A stretch of DNA of 25,686 nt from Thermoplasmata archaeon (lineage in GTDB: Archaea; Thermoplasmatota; Thermoplasmata; Thermoplasmatales; Thermoplasmataceae): NCBI GenBank assembly GCA_021792045.1, contig JAJYVJ010000011.1, positions 1-25,686 on the forward strand, written 5' to 3'. The notes beneath the pieces were generated by a model. It was not told the origin of the DNA. It made no database searches and worked only from the letters and a program-made list of their open reading frames with translations. A program made the translations under genes and the position numbers. Shown here piece after piece: positions 15,717 to 23,426 of this stretch (the stretch's first letter is position 1; the number at the start of each line of letters is the position of its first letter).

Positions 15717-15800
15717 GCTGGGATAGCCTAGCCTGGTAGGGCGCAGGTCTGGAAAACCTGTTCTCTTTGTAGATCGGGAGTTCAAATCTCCCTCCCAGCG
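15717..15800 (+). tRNA. tRNA-Ser(GGA)
   Basis: The 84-nt sequence folds as a class II tRNA. The acceptor stem GCTGGGA pairs with TCCCAGC, and the discriminator base is G73 as in serine tRNAs. The D stem is GCC/GGC. The anticodon stem CAGGT/ACCTG encloses loop CTGGAAA with anticodon GGA (UCC/UCU). A long 15-nt variable arm follows, then T stem GGGAG/CTCCC with loop TTCAAAT. No CCA is encoded, which is usual for many archaeal tRNAs. There is no intron. Confidence 0.95.
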
Positions 15801-15839
15801 TGACCTAAATCACCAAACTGATTTAATAGAGATTTTATT

Positions 15840-16340
15840 TTACATTCTTTTAATGTATGAAATAAACTCCTTCGAGCTTTCTGTTTCAGAAATGTATTTG
15901 TTAATACCGAACCTATCTATGATATCCAAAGATTCTTTCATAGCGTTTTTTCTTACCTCTTCCGAAAGAAGTGGCCACCTGTTAAAAATTGATTTTTCCT
16001 CACTGGAATTATGTTCTTCGACTGTTTTGTAATACAATGGCAACCTCAACTCAAAATTACTGTTTCCAGAAGATAGCCATTTCTTCAAATTATCTCCAAG
16101 TGTTTTTATTAACTTGTGATCTGCCTTTATCCTGTCTACCGTTTTCCTAAAAGATTCTTTATCTTCCCATTCGAATTCGGTTATTGTAGGGAAGAATACC
16201 TTTTCCTCCACCTGCACATGACACTCGTCGATGAAAGTAGCAAAATCAATAAAAACCTCAGTGCTCCTTCCGGGGATATTCCAGTGTCCTTTTGATCTTA
16301 TCGCCAAGTGATCAAGCATAAGCAATTCAGCGAGATCCAT
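15840..16340 (-). CDS. Hemerythrin-like HHE domain protein
   Basis: A 166-residue helical protein with the ligand pattern of a di-iron hemerythrin fold: His11 (LDHLAIR), His41 with Glu45 (HVQVEE), His75 (KADHKL) and His110 with Glu114 (HNSSEE). Such proteins bind O2 or NO, sense redox state, or take part in iron-centre repair in the cytoplasm. A TATA-like GTAAATAG lies about 27 bases before the ATG on the minus strand. It shares strand with the small zinc-ribbon gene upstream but has its own promoter signal. The specific role is unknown. Confidence 0.85.
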   Translation of the reverse strand: MDLAELLMLDHLAIRSKGHWNIPGRSTEVFIDFATFIDECHVQVEEKVFFPTITEFEWEDKESFRKTVDRIKADHKLIKTLGDNLKKWLSSGNSNFELRLPLYYKTVEEHNSSEEKSIFNRWPLLSEEVRKNAMKESLDIIDRFGINKYISETESSKEFISYIKRM

Positions 16341-16438
16341 AAAACTTTATTCTGACCTTCTATTTACGGGATTCGGGATAAGTCGCTCAGCACACATTGA
16401 AACGCATTGTTATATGCATCGAAAATTACCTATAATAT

Positions 16439-16609
16439 TCATTTTTCTTCTGACTCGTCTATGCTCAGGAATTTTTGATATTCGTAGTCATCCATTTCCA
16501 TTATGAATGCTCCCTCATAGCCACAGTTGAGGCATTTATAGTGTCCTGTTACAAAAAAATATGAGGATAGAATTTCATCGGATTTACAATTCGGACATAC
16601 TTTATGCAC
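16439..16609 (-). CDS. Small zinc-ribbon protein, 56 aa
   Basis: A short minus-strand frame starts at GTG 16609 and encodes MHKVCPNCKSDEILSSYFF, then a segment ending KCLNCGYEGAFI and an acidic tail ending SIDESEEK. The two knuckles CPNC and CLNCG, about 18 residues apart, form a classical zinc ribbon, as in many small archaeal proteins of information processing. An AT-rich TTATTTGC lies about 35 bases upstream of the GTG. No ATG is available in frame before the first knuckle. It lies between the hemerythrin and pantothenate kinase genes. The function is not known, but the domain pattern is clear, so it is probably a real gene. Confidence 0.7.
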   Translation of the reverse strand: MHKVCPNCKSDEILSSYFFVTGHYKCLNCGYEGAFIMEMDDYEYQKFLSIDESEEK

Positions 16610-16761
16610 AATAATACAGTACTTCCGACTAATTAAGGTTAAGCAAATAAAAAAATGTTATGGAAATCTCATTGCAAGTTGCTATTTACTACTTAGTTTT
16701 TAGAGAATATTGGTTCTTTGGAAAGCGCAAACGCTATATCATGATATGCATAGCTTCTGCA

Positions 16762-17727
16762 ATGGTAGCCCTACCTTCGTTGAAAGAATCCGATGTTTCG
16801 CCTTACATATCATTTTCACGAAAAGAATGGAGTGCACTCAGAAATTCCACTCCAATGACTGTTTCAGAAGATGATCTAAGAGAGATCAGGGGGATCAATG
16901 AAAATATTTCAACCAGTGAGGTTGAAGATGTTTTTCTCCCTCTTTCAAGGTTGCTTCAATTGTACTATCAGGCCCAGGTCAATCTGTACATTGCCAGAAG
17001 AACGTTCCTAGAAGAGCCTACACGTAGGGTTCCGTATGTTATCGGTATTGCCGGCAGCGTTGCAGTGGGAAAAAGTACAATTGGACGTCTGCTCAAAGTA
17101 CTAATATCAAGATGGCCAAGCAAGCCAAAGGTAGATCTTATAACAACAGACGGTTTTCTATTTCCCAACGCTGTACTCGAGAAGAAAAACCTAATGGAAA
17201 GAAAGGGCTTCCCCGAGAGCTATGATATCAAAAGTCTTATCACTTTTCTTTACGAACTCAAATCTGGAAGACCAGGTCTGAAAATTCCAATATATTCGCA
17301 TCTGACTTATGATATCGTGCCAAATGAATTTTCGGAGATTGACGCTCCAGACATAGTTATCCTGGAAGGATTAAATGTGCTGCAGACACGCACAACACTA
17401 AGAACAAAAAATGTTCCAGAACTCATAGTTTCAGACTTCTTTGACTTCTCGATATATATTGATGCAGAAGAATCGGCTATAAAGAAATGGTTTCTGGATA
17501 GGTTCATGATTTTGCGCAAGACTGCATTCACAGATCCCAGATCATATTTCAGAAAATTAGCTGACATTCCAGAAAATGAGGCGCAGAAAATAGGAGGAGA
17601 AATTTGGGATCGAATTAATGGGGTTAACCTCATTGAAAATATAGCTCCGACAAAGTACCATGCCCACCTTATCCTCGTAAAGGGCGCAGACCACTGCATC
17701 ACTCAAGTTCATATGAGGAAGATCTGA
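16762..17727 (+). CDS. coaA: Pantothenate kinase, bacterial type I (CoaA-like)
   Basis: This enzyme phosphorylates pantothenate with ATP, the first step to coenzyme A. From ATG 16762 the protein has 321 residues, close to 316 in E. coli CoaA. It matches that enzyme along its whole length: SPYISFSRKEWSALR, Walker A GSVAVGKST (98-106), LITTDGFL, MERKGFPESYD, IYSHLTYDI, ILEGLNVLQ and AFTDPRSYF. The frame is open back to ATG 16660, but those 34 residues have no counterpart and a TATA-like CTATATC at 16733-16739 would place the transcript start at 16762. Most archaea use pantoate kinase and phosphopantothenate synthetase instead; a type I enzyme is characterised from Picrophilus. The methyltransferase gene follows after 3 bases. 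Confidence 0.93.
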   Translation: MVALPSLKESDVSPYISFSRKEWSALRNSTPMTVSEDDLREIRGINENISTSEVEDVFLPLSRLLQLYYQAQVNLYIARRTFLEEPTRRVPYVIGIAGSVAVGKSTIGRLLKVLISRWPSKPKVDLITTDGFLFPNAVLEKKNLMERKGFPESYDIKSLITFLYELKSGRPGLKIPIYSHLTYDIVPNEFSEIDAPDIVILEGLNVLQTRTTLRTKNVPELIVSDFFDFSIYIDAEESAIKKWFLDRFMILRKTAFTDPRSYFRKLADIPENEAQKIGGEIWDRINGVNLIENIAPTKYHAHLILVKGADHCITQVHMRKI

Positions 17728-17730
17728 TCG

Positions 17731-18630
17731 ATGATTGCAGGAGATAATAAGGACAAAACATCAAAGATATATGCAGCACCAGCAAAAGATGAATCTTTCC
17801 AATATATCATCGAACCGATAATCAAATGGGCTGGAGGAAAAAGACAGATCATTAACAAGCTGCTCTATTACATGCCATCGAAATGGAATACGTATTTTGA
17901 ACCTTTTTTAGGAGGCGGCGCCCTGGTTTCCGAAATCTATAGAATGAACAGGCTAAAGAGTGCTGTTCTATCAGATAAAAACTTTGACATATACAACCTT
18001 TTCAGTGAAATAAGAAACAACCCTGAAGAACTCATAAAAGGATTGAACAATCTTGGCTATAGAAACTCAAAGGAGAGCTATTATGAGGCAAGGAGTGAAT
18101 TTAACTCTATCCGCCGAACACAGAACCTGCGTAGAGCCATTATTTTCATTTATCTTAACAGACACGCATTCAATGGCCTCTATAGGCTGAACTCAAGAGG
18201 AGAATTCAATGTGCCTTTCGGCAGATACACAAATCCACATCTACCATCTTCGAATCTTGTACACGCCTGGTTTTCTCTCCTCAAAAATGTGGATTTAAGG
18301 CTGTGTGATTTTCAATCTGCTACCAAAGATGCAAATGCTGGAGATTTCGTTTACTTTGACCCACCATATACTCCGATCTCAAAGTCGTCGAATTTCACAG
18401 CATACATAGATGGAGGATTTTCCTACATGGATCAGGTAAGACTTGCTGAGGAAGCAAGACGCCTGGATTCACTAGAAGTACAATTCATGCTAAGTAACTC
18501 AGACACCGAAGAAACCAGAAAATTGTATTCTTCATTCAATGTTCATGGGATTAAAGCTTCTAGGTTGATAAATTCAAAAGCTGAAAGGAGACAGGGTGCC
18601 AGTGAAATTATTGTAACGAATTATGCATAA
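17731..18630 (+). CDS. DNA N6-adenine methyltransferase (Dam/D12 class)
   Basis: A 299-residue alpha-class adenine methyltransferase of the Dam/DpnM/D12 type. Motif X KWAGGK is at 32-37, the AdoMet site FEPFLGGGAL at 56 onward, and catalytic DPPY at 210-213. The segment AFNGLYRLNSRGEFNVPFG matches the DNA-recognition neighbourhood of GATC methylases, so GATC is the likely target. No restriction endonuclease gene is next to it, so it appears to be an orphan. It starts 3 bases after the pantothenate kinase stop and must be co-transcribed with it. Two GATC sites lie at 17721 and 17726, just before its ATG. Confidence 0.92.
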   Translation: MIAGDNKDKTSKIYAAPAKDESFQYIIEPIIKWAGGKRQIINKLLYYMPSKWNTYFEPFLGGGALVSEIYRMNRLKSAVLSDKNFDIYNLFSEIRNNPEELIKGLNNLGYRNSKESYYEARSEFNSIRRTQNLRRAIIFIYLNRHAFNGLYRLNSRGEFNVPFGRYTNPHLPSSNLVHAWFSLLKNVDLRLCDFQSATKDANAGDFVYFDPPYTPISKSSNFTAYIDGGFSYMDQVRLAEEARRLDSLEVQFMLSNSDTEETRKLYSSFNVHGIKASRLINSKAERRQGASEIIVTNYA

Positions 18631-18637
18631 ATCATCG

Positions 18638-18853
18638 TCAAGAGATATTAATATCCAGAACCTTCTTCCGCGACCGCAGTCCGGTTATAATTTTAACGTT
18701 GCTTGAGGGGACTGAATAATATTTTGCAATTTGCCTTATCACATCCCTGTTTGCTCTGTTGTCCTCAAATGGTTGTTTCGTGAAGACGTGGATATTGTCG
18801 CTTTCCTTTTCCACACGTTCATTCCCGCGACTGACAAGGACCACCACACGCAT
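18638..18853 (-). CDS. DUF167 (YggU/UPF0235) family protein
   Basis: A 71-residue protein with the DUF167 pattern: VFTKQPFEDNRANRDVIRQ, then LAK-like IAKYYSVPSSNVKII and the signature G-x-x-S-R-x-K (GLRSRKKVL). Members are small alpha/beta proteins of unknown function found in bacteria and archaea. A TATA-like TTTTTAAAT lies about 25 bases upstream on the minus strand. It is convergent with the methyltransferase gene, with 7 bases between the stops. Confidence 0.8.
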   Translation of the reverse strand: MRVVVLVSRGNERVEKESDNIHVFTKQPFEDNRANRDVIRQIAKYYSVPSSNVKIITGLRSRKKVLDINIS

Positions 18854-18983
18854 TCAGACGAAATTAATAACGATTTAAAAAGGTTTTAGTATGTTGTACA
18901 AAAAGACATCCTCTTCGAATTACAGAAGCGGCTTTGCTTAAACCCCACAAATATGCTCTTCAACCGCAAGATTCTTTGAAAAT

Positions 18984-19028
18984 AACCTGACAATTCAAAG
19001 ACTTGAGTAGAGAAATTGTTGTCAGGTT
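18984..19028. repeat. 10-bp inverted repeat, AACCTGACAA/TTGTCAGGTT
   Basis: Perfect 10-base arms (18984-18993 and 19019-19028) are separated by 25 bases that contain a smaller TCAA/TTGA hairpin. They lie in the 308-base stretch 18854-19161 between the divergent DUF167 and kinase genes. No gene in this stretch can be supported beyond an unconvincing minus-strand frame. The repeat could be a structured RNA, a regulator site or an IS scar. Confidence 0.5.
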
Positions 19029-19135
19029 CGGATTTCCCTCGCAACTCGTCGATAATGAAAGTAATTAGCATGGCTGTCGCCTAGTCTTCAAAACACGTGT
19101 TTCCATATTTTCTCGTTGCAATCCCAATAAAGATT

Positions 19136-19144
19136 ATTTTAATA
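19136..19144 (+). promoter_or_regulatory. TATA-like box of the second BadF kinase gene
   Basis: ATTTTAATA is centred about 22 bases before ATG 19162 (25 before the in-frame ATG 19165), which fits a leaderless transcript. Confidence 0.5.
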
Positions 19145-19161
19145 CACCGAAAAGATAGTTC

Positions 19162-20058
19162 ATGATGATTCTCTCTGTTGATGGTGGAGCAACAAAAACA
19201 TGTGCTATACTTTACGATGATGAAAGGAAGCTATTTGTGTCTTCAGGTATTGCCGGACCCTCCCATTTTGTTTCTGTGAGCCCGGATGTTTCTGAGAAAA
19301 ATATTCGGGAAGCAGTAAACGAAGCTCTTTTAGAAGGAGATGAAAATATTGACAGTGTAGACAGCGTGATCCTTGGCGTCGCTGGAGCGGGAGATTCTAT
19401 TGAAACGACTGCACGTGGAGAAAAAATTGTTCAGAGAGTATTAGGTAGAAAAAAATTTGTCCTAAATAATGACGGTTATGTCGCATACAGGATGAGCAAT
19501 TTATTCCAGGACGGTGTTATGTTTGCCCCTGGAACAGGGAGTGTCGGGTTTTATCAGAAGAGTGGAGAGTTAAACAGGATTGCGGGTTGGGGATGGTTTG
19601 CAGGTGACGAGGGTTCCGCTTCCTGGATCGCTAAAAGAGCGATCACTCTTGCAGAGAGACAGAAAGATGGATTAATACCTGGAGATACCTTTGTCCGCCT
19701 CATAGAAGAGTACTTCTCAAATAACTTCAAGGAGGCCATAGGACATCTGGAAATAGTTCATGATAAACGAAAAGTTTCTCTTCTGGCACCAAGAGTTTCG
19801 CAGTTAGCATCAAGGGGGGACCAGTTGGCATTGTCAATTATATCTGAAGCTGGGGAATATGTTGGAAACGCGATTAATGCCTGTCTTAAGAATTTTGATG
19901 AATGCCGGGAAGTTTCAGTTGTTGGGGGGACTGTCCAGGCAGGCGAACATTTTAAGAAGGCAATAGAAAAGGCTTCCAGGTGCCGTCCTAGATTTTTTGC
20001 AGGATACGATGTATGCGTTGGGAGTCTAATGATCGTGAGCAATACTTTGAAGGGATAA
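19162..20058 (+). CDS. BadF/BadG-family sugar kinase (KDG kinase/NagK-like), second copy
   Basis: A 298-residue ASKHA kinase. DGGATKT is at residues 7-13, LNNDGYVAY carries the Asp at 104, FAPGTGSVG is at 121-129 and GWGWFAGDEGSASW at 142-155. The GDEGS motif is intact, unlike the kinase at 7755-8750. The two share the same domain plan and are paralogues with clearly different sequences. In Thermoplasma a kinase of this family phosphorylates 2-keto-3-deoxygluconate, and this core-region copy is the better candidate for that housekeeping role. N-acetylglucosamine or other sugars remain possible. ATG 19165 is an equally good start one codon later. Confidence 0.87.
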   Translation: MMILSVDGGATKTCAILYDDERKLFVSSGIAGPSHFVSVSPDVSEKNIREAVNEALLEGDENIDSVDSVILGVAGAGDSIETTARGEKIVQRVLGRKKFVLNNDGYVAYRMSNLFQDGVMFAPGTGSVGFYQKSGELNRIAGWGWFAGDEGSASWIAKRAITLAERQKDGLIPGDTFVRLIEEYFSNNFKEAIGHLEIVHDKRKVSLLAPRVSQLASRGDQLALSIISEAGEYVGNAINACLKNFDECREVSVVGGTVQAGEHFKKAIEKASRCRPRFFAGYDVCVGSLMIVSNTLKG

Positions 20059-20134
20059 CATTACGATTGAGGAGAGAGATAAAATTGTGACTGAACTTGA
20101 GCATGAAATAATGAAAAAACCAAAAGAAAGGTTA

Positions 20135-20156
20135 AGGGACTCGCTAGGAGTTCCCT
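20135..20156 (+). repeat. Bulged hairpin in the kinase-PolX gap
   Basis: AGGGACTC pairs with GAGTTCCCT (one bulged T) around loop GCTAG. It lies in the 230-base gap between the convergent kinase and PolX genes. There is no T-run after it on the plus strand, so termination is uncertain. The rest of 20059-20288 shows no supportable gene. Confidence 0.4.
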
Positions 20157-20288
20157 GAACAACTCGACCTATTGAATGCTTAATCACATAATTTTGCTAT
20201 GCCCATAGAACTTCCCTGGTCGAAAATAACCCTAGAAATGTTGATGCTCACATAACAATGAGTGCAGTTCGAATAAGAACATGGCCAT

Positions 20289-22019
20289 TTATTTCTTAAA
20301 CATCCTTAGAGCTTTGTCTAGATGGAATGTATTAACAACGCGACCTGGTTCAAGCCAGCCTCTCCTCGCAGTTCCAATCCCGTACTTAAGAACGCTGTAG
20401 TGTGATATATTGTGTGCATCGGAGTCTATTGCATAATTAACCCTGAATTTCGACGTAAGCATTATGTCTGTGTCCTTCAGATCGAGCCTGGTCGGAAAAG
20501 CGTTTATTTCTAAGACCACCTTGTTTGATTCCGCAGACTCGGCGACCTTTTCCAGATCGATCTGAAATGGTGGGCGTTCATTTATCAGTCGGCCTGTCGG
20601 GTGACCCAGTATATTTACATATCCTGAATCTAGTGCAGTTGTTACTCTCTTTGTCATCTCATCTTTGGTCATATTGAAATTAGAATGAACCGATGCAACA
20701 ACGCATTCCATATCCCCAAGCGTTTTGTTCTCAAGATCAAGAGAGCCATCTTTCAGTATATCTACCTCTGCTCCTTTCAATATATGAAAATCTTTTCCCA
20801 ATTCTTCATTTAATCGATCAACCTTAGAAAAATACTCGGAAAACCTTGCTCCGTCCATACCCCTTGCAACCTTGAGGCTTTTCGTATGGTTCGTTGTTGC
20901 TATGTACTCGAGACCGTACTTTCTCGCATATTCAACCATTTCTTCAAGTGTGTTTGAACCGTCAGTGTCTTTAGTATGCGTGTGAAAATCCCCCTTCAGG
21001 CTAGAGTATTGTATAAGATTTGGCAATTTGTGTTTCATGGCCAAATCTATTTCTCCCCTGTTCTCCCTCATTTCCGGAGGAATCCAGTCCATACCAAGTT
21101 TATTATACAATTCCTGCTCGCCGACACCGGAGACCATGTTCCCAGCACGGTCATAAAGTCCGTATTCGTTAAGTTTGTAACCCTTGTTGATTGCAACTTT
21201 CCTTACCTGAATATTATGATCCTTGCTTCCCGTAAAGTACTGCATTGCAGCCCCAAAGCTGCCTGGCTCAATGACACGAAGATCGCATGTTGTCCCGATC
21301 TTCAAATAGACTGTGGTTTTTGATGGACCCTTAACAACTGTTCTCTCGACGTCTTCCAATCCTGTAAAGAGATCCATTATCTCATTGCTGCTTGTGCCGA
21401 TGGCAAGTATGTCTATGTCACCGATCGTGTCTCGCATCCTTCGGGCTGAGCCAGCTATTTCTACCTTCTCCGCGAGACCGCTTTTCCTGAGTCTTTCCAC
21501 AATGGATTCTGCAACGGGAAGTGCCTCAGAAAGCAGAAGACGCCCTTTGCTGGATTCTAACTGTTTTATTCCTTTATTCAGAAGCTCTTCGCTTTTCTCA
21601 CCAAATCCAGGGAGTTTGCTGATTTCGCCCCTGGAAATCGCATCCTTAAGATCAGCGATATTTTTTATTCCAAGCTCCTTGTATAGGGAAAGAGCAGTCT
21701 TTGTACCGATGCCTTCTATCTTTGTGAGCTCCTTGAAATCTATCGGATACTTTGCCTTATATTCTTCGTATTTTGCAATTTTGCCTGTGGTGAGGTATTC
21801 TTCGATTTTTTCAGCGATAGCCTTTCCGATGCCTGGGATCTCCATTAGAGCTTTTACACCGCCTTTCTTGTAAATTTCGGCAATATCTTCCTGGAGAGAA
21901 TCCAGGATTCCAGCAACCTTCTGATACGCCCTGGTTTTGAATCTCGCATTTTCCGATTCTTCAAGAGACACAAAAGATGCCATCTCCGTGAAGATATCGG
22001 CAAGTTCTCTATTTTTCAT
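20289..22019 (-). CDS. polX: Family X DNA polymerase with PHP domain (PolX)
   Basis: A 576-residue DNA repair polymerase. The N-terminal half holds an 8-kDa-like region with helix-hairpin-helix motifs (IPGIGKAIAEKI, IEGIGTKTA). The nucleotidyltransferase palm has GSARR (190-194), GDIDI with Asp201 and Asp203, and a third acid Asp246 (TTCDLRV). The C-terminal PHP domain begins DFHTHTKDTDG (344-354) and supplies metal-dependent 3'-5' exonuclease or phosphatase activity in bacterial and archaeal PolX. ATG 22019 is chosen over TTG 22034 because a TATA box (22043-22050) lies 27 bases before it. It follows the Bax1 gene region on the same strand but has its own promoter. Gap filling in base-excision repair is the likely role. 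Confidence 0.95.
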   Translation of the reverse strand: MKNRELADIFTEMASFVSLEESENARFKTRAYQKVAGILDSLQEDIAEIYKKGGVKALMEIPGIGKAIAEKIEEYLTTGKIAKYEEYKAKYPIDFKELTKIEGIGTKTALSLYKELGIKNIADLKDAISRGEISKLPGFGEKSEELLNKGIKQLESSKGRLLLSEALPVAESIVERLRKSGLAEKVEIAGSARRMRDTIGDIDILAIGTSSNEIMDLFTGLEDVERTVVKGPSKTTVYLKIGTTCDLRVIEPGSFGAAMQYFTGSKDHNIQVRKVAINKGYKLNEYGLYDRAGNMVSGVGEQELYNKLGMDWIPPEMRENRGEIDLAMKHKLPNLIQYSSLKGDFHTHTKDTDGSNTLEEMVEYARKYGLEYIATTNHTKSLKVARGMDGARFSEYFSKVDRLNEELGKDFHILKGAEVDILKDGSLDLENKTLGDMECVVASVHSNFNMTKDEMTKRVTTALDSGYVNILGHPTGRLINERPPFQIDLEKVAESAESNKVVLEINAFPTRLDLKDTDIMLTSKFRVNYAIDSDAHNISHYSVLKYGIGTARRGWLEPGRVVNTFHLDKALRMFKK

Positions 22020-22042
22020 TTTTACCACAAACAACTCTTTAT

Positions 22043-22050
22043 GATATAAA
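22043..22050 (-). promoter_or_regulatory. TATA box of polX
   Basis: On the minus strand TTTATATC is centred 27 bases before ATG 22019, so the polX mRNA is probably leaderless and its transcription is separate from the XPB-Bax1 pair. Confidence 0.6.
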
Positions 22051-22118
22051 TCCGAGAGGAGTATTTAATGATGCATTGTCTTGTTTCTCGAGCGCTAGAA
22101 TAAGTCAGAAGTAGATGC

Positions 22119-23426
22119 TTATTCAGGGATTATTGTTGGCTCAAGGGTCTTCCAGTCGATCCGGTACCCTAAAGCCTTCAGGAATTGTTCAGGATCAAAG
22201 CCCTTTGAGCGAATAATGTCCATAACCGCATTAAAATCAGAAATTATCGGCTCAATTTCCTTCTTGATATCCTCTACCTGTCTTTTACTGAGTTCCGGAA
22301 CGCCCTTTTGCATTTCGGGTTCGTCATGTACGGGATATACTTTGTGTTCAACCTGATCCGCAAAAAGTGCATCCCATGGAATATCCCCAGTAAAGCACGT
22401 AAGGCCCTTTTTCTTCTTTTCTCCCTTTTCCAAGTTGTAGACAAATAGTGATTTCCTTCCGTGCTGATCCAGATGTGCTTTTAACTCCGTGTCTGAATCA
22501 AGGTATATCAGTCTTGAAATAAAGAGAAGTATTTCCTCTCCATTCCTTGAGATAACATAGTCAGGGAAAACAAAACGACCGCCAACTGCCATCGGCTGCG
22601 CTACGTACGCGTAATTTGGTACGAAAGGGAGTTCATCCTGTGGGAAATCCGGAAACATGTCCGAACCCGCGTAGGACAGAAACATTTTGAATTTCCCATC
22701 GCTTCTCTCATCCTTGAACTCAACATCCGCTTCAAGTCTCCAGCCTTTGAAACGTAAAAGTACATGAAGCAGTTGAGCTATCCTGCTCCCGTATCTATGC
22801 GTATTCTCGTTTATTGATGCGGGGCCGCTTACATAAATTGATTTCAAACTTTCCTTTTCCTGGTTAACACTGAACAGCAATCCAAGCCTGCGGATCCTCT
22901 TTATCAACAGCCCCCAGTCTTCTATCCCGGAAATCAAGACTCCTGTCGACTTCGCAAGCAGTGTTTCAGCCTGTTCCAGATTATAGAGTTTTGATACTTC
23001 TTCAAAGGGGATTTTTGGAATTTCTGATATTATCTGCTCCCCCTCCTTGTCTGCATAGAGAGAATCTTCAATCTGTTTTGGAGTGATGTTTAACTCCTTA
23101 GCAATGGCTTTCAGTTTATCAGCTCGCTCATCTGGGGATGGAATCCCGTTCGGGAACCTGAGAAAGATCTTGTTCCTCAGTTCAGAAGGTTCAATTGCGG
23201 TGAGTTTTTTGCTCTTTGAAAGCCTGAAGATTACCTCAGACAGTCCTTTTATGACCTTATTATACTGTACCTTTAGTTCGACCTCCTTGAGATCGTGCTC
23301 TATGTCGTGCTTTCTTCTCCCTATATTTTTCCGAAAGCAATCCATAACAAGTATGAAGTATTCCTCAGCATCGTCGCCTAAAAATATAGGAGATATGATC
23401 TTCTTTTTCCGATCACGCCTCACCAT
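22119..23426 (-). CDS. bax1: Bax1 nuclease, XPB partner (DUF790)
   Basis: A 435-residue protein (442 from the upstream ATG 23447) of the DUF790 family, known in archaea as Bax1, a structure-specific nuclease that binds XPB. The C-terminal half contains a PD-(D/E)xK-like core with FVFPDYVISRNGEEILLFIS. The N-terminal half shows the HRYGSRIAQLLHVLL helix region, NAYVAQP-type strands and coiled segments. Gene order identifies it: its start overlaps the XPB stop by 14 bases, the standard archaeal XPB-Bax1 coupling. ATG 23426 (MVRRDRKKK) is preferred for its short overlap. The complex unwinds and cuts bubble DNA in a nucleotide-excision-like pathway. Confidence 0.9.
   Translation of the reverse strand: MVRRDRKKKIISPIFLGDDAEEYFILVMDCFRKNIGRRKHDIEHDLKEVELKVQYNKVIKGLSEVIFRLSKSKKLTAIEPSELRNKIFLRFPNGIPSPDERADKLKAIAKELNITPKQIEDSLYADKEGEQIISEIPKIPFEEVSKLYNLEQAETLLAKSTGVLISGIEDWGLLIKRIRRLGLLFSVNQEKESLKSIYVSGPASINENTHRYGSRIAQLLHVLLRFKGWRLEADVEFKDERSDGKFKMFLSYAGSDMFPDFPQDELPFVPNYAYVAQPMAVGGRFVFPDYVISRNGEEILLFISRLIYLDSDTELKAHLDQHGRKSLFVYNLEKGEKKKKGLTCFTGDIPWDALFADQVEHKVYPVHDEPEMQKGVPELSKRQVEDIKKEIEPIISDFNAVMDIIRSKGFDPEQFLKALGYRIDWKTLEPTIIPE

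Noticed and set aside
18886..19071. 61-residue minus-strand ORF in the gap before the second kinase
   Set aside because: No promoter or recognisable pattern, low-complexity translation, and it overlaps the inverted repeat.
20087..20158. GTG-started 23-residue ORF (VTELEHEIMKKPKERLRDSL) with a GAGGAG site upstream
   Set aside because: Too short to support; it may be a relic of a larger gene, and its end coincides with the hairpin.
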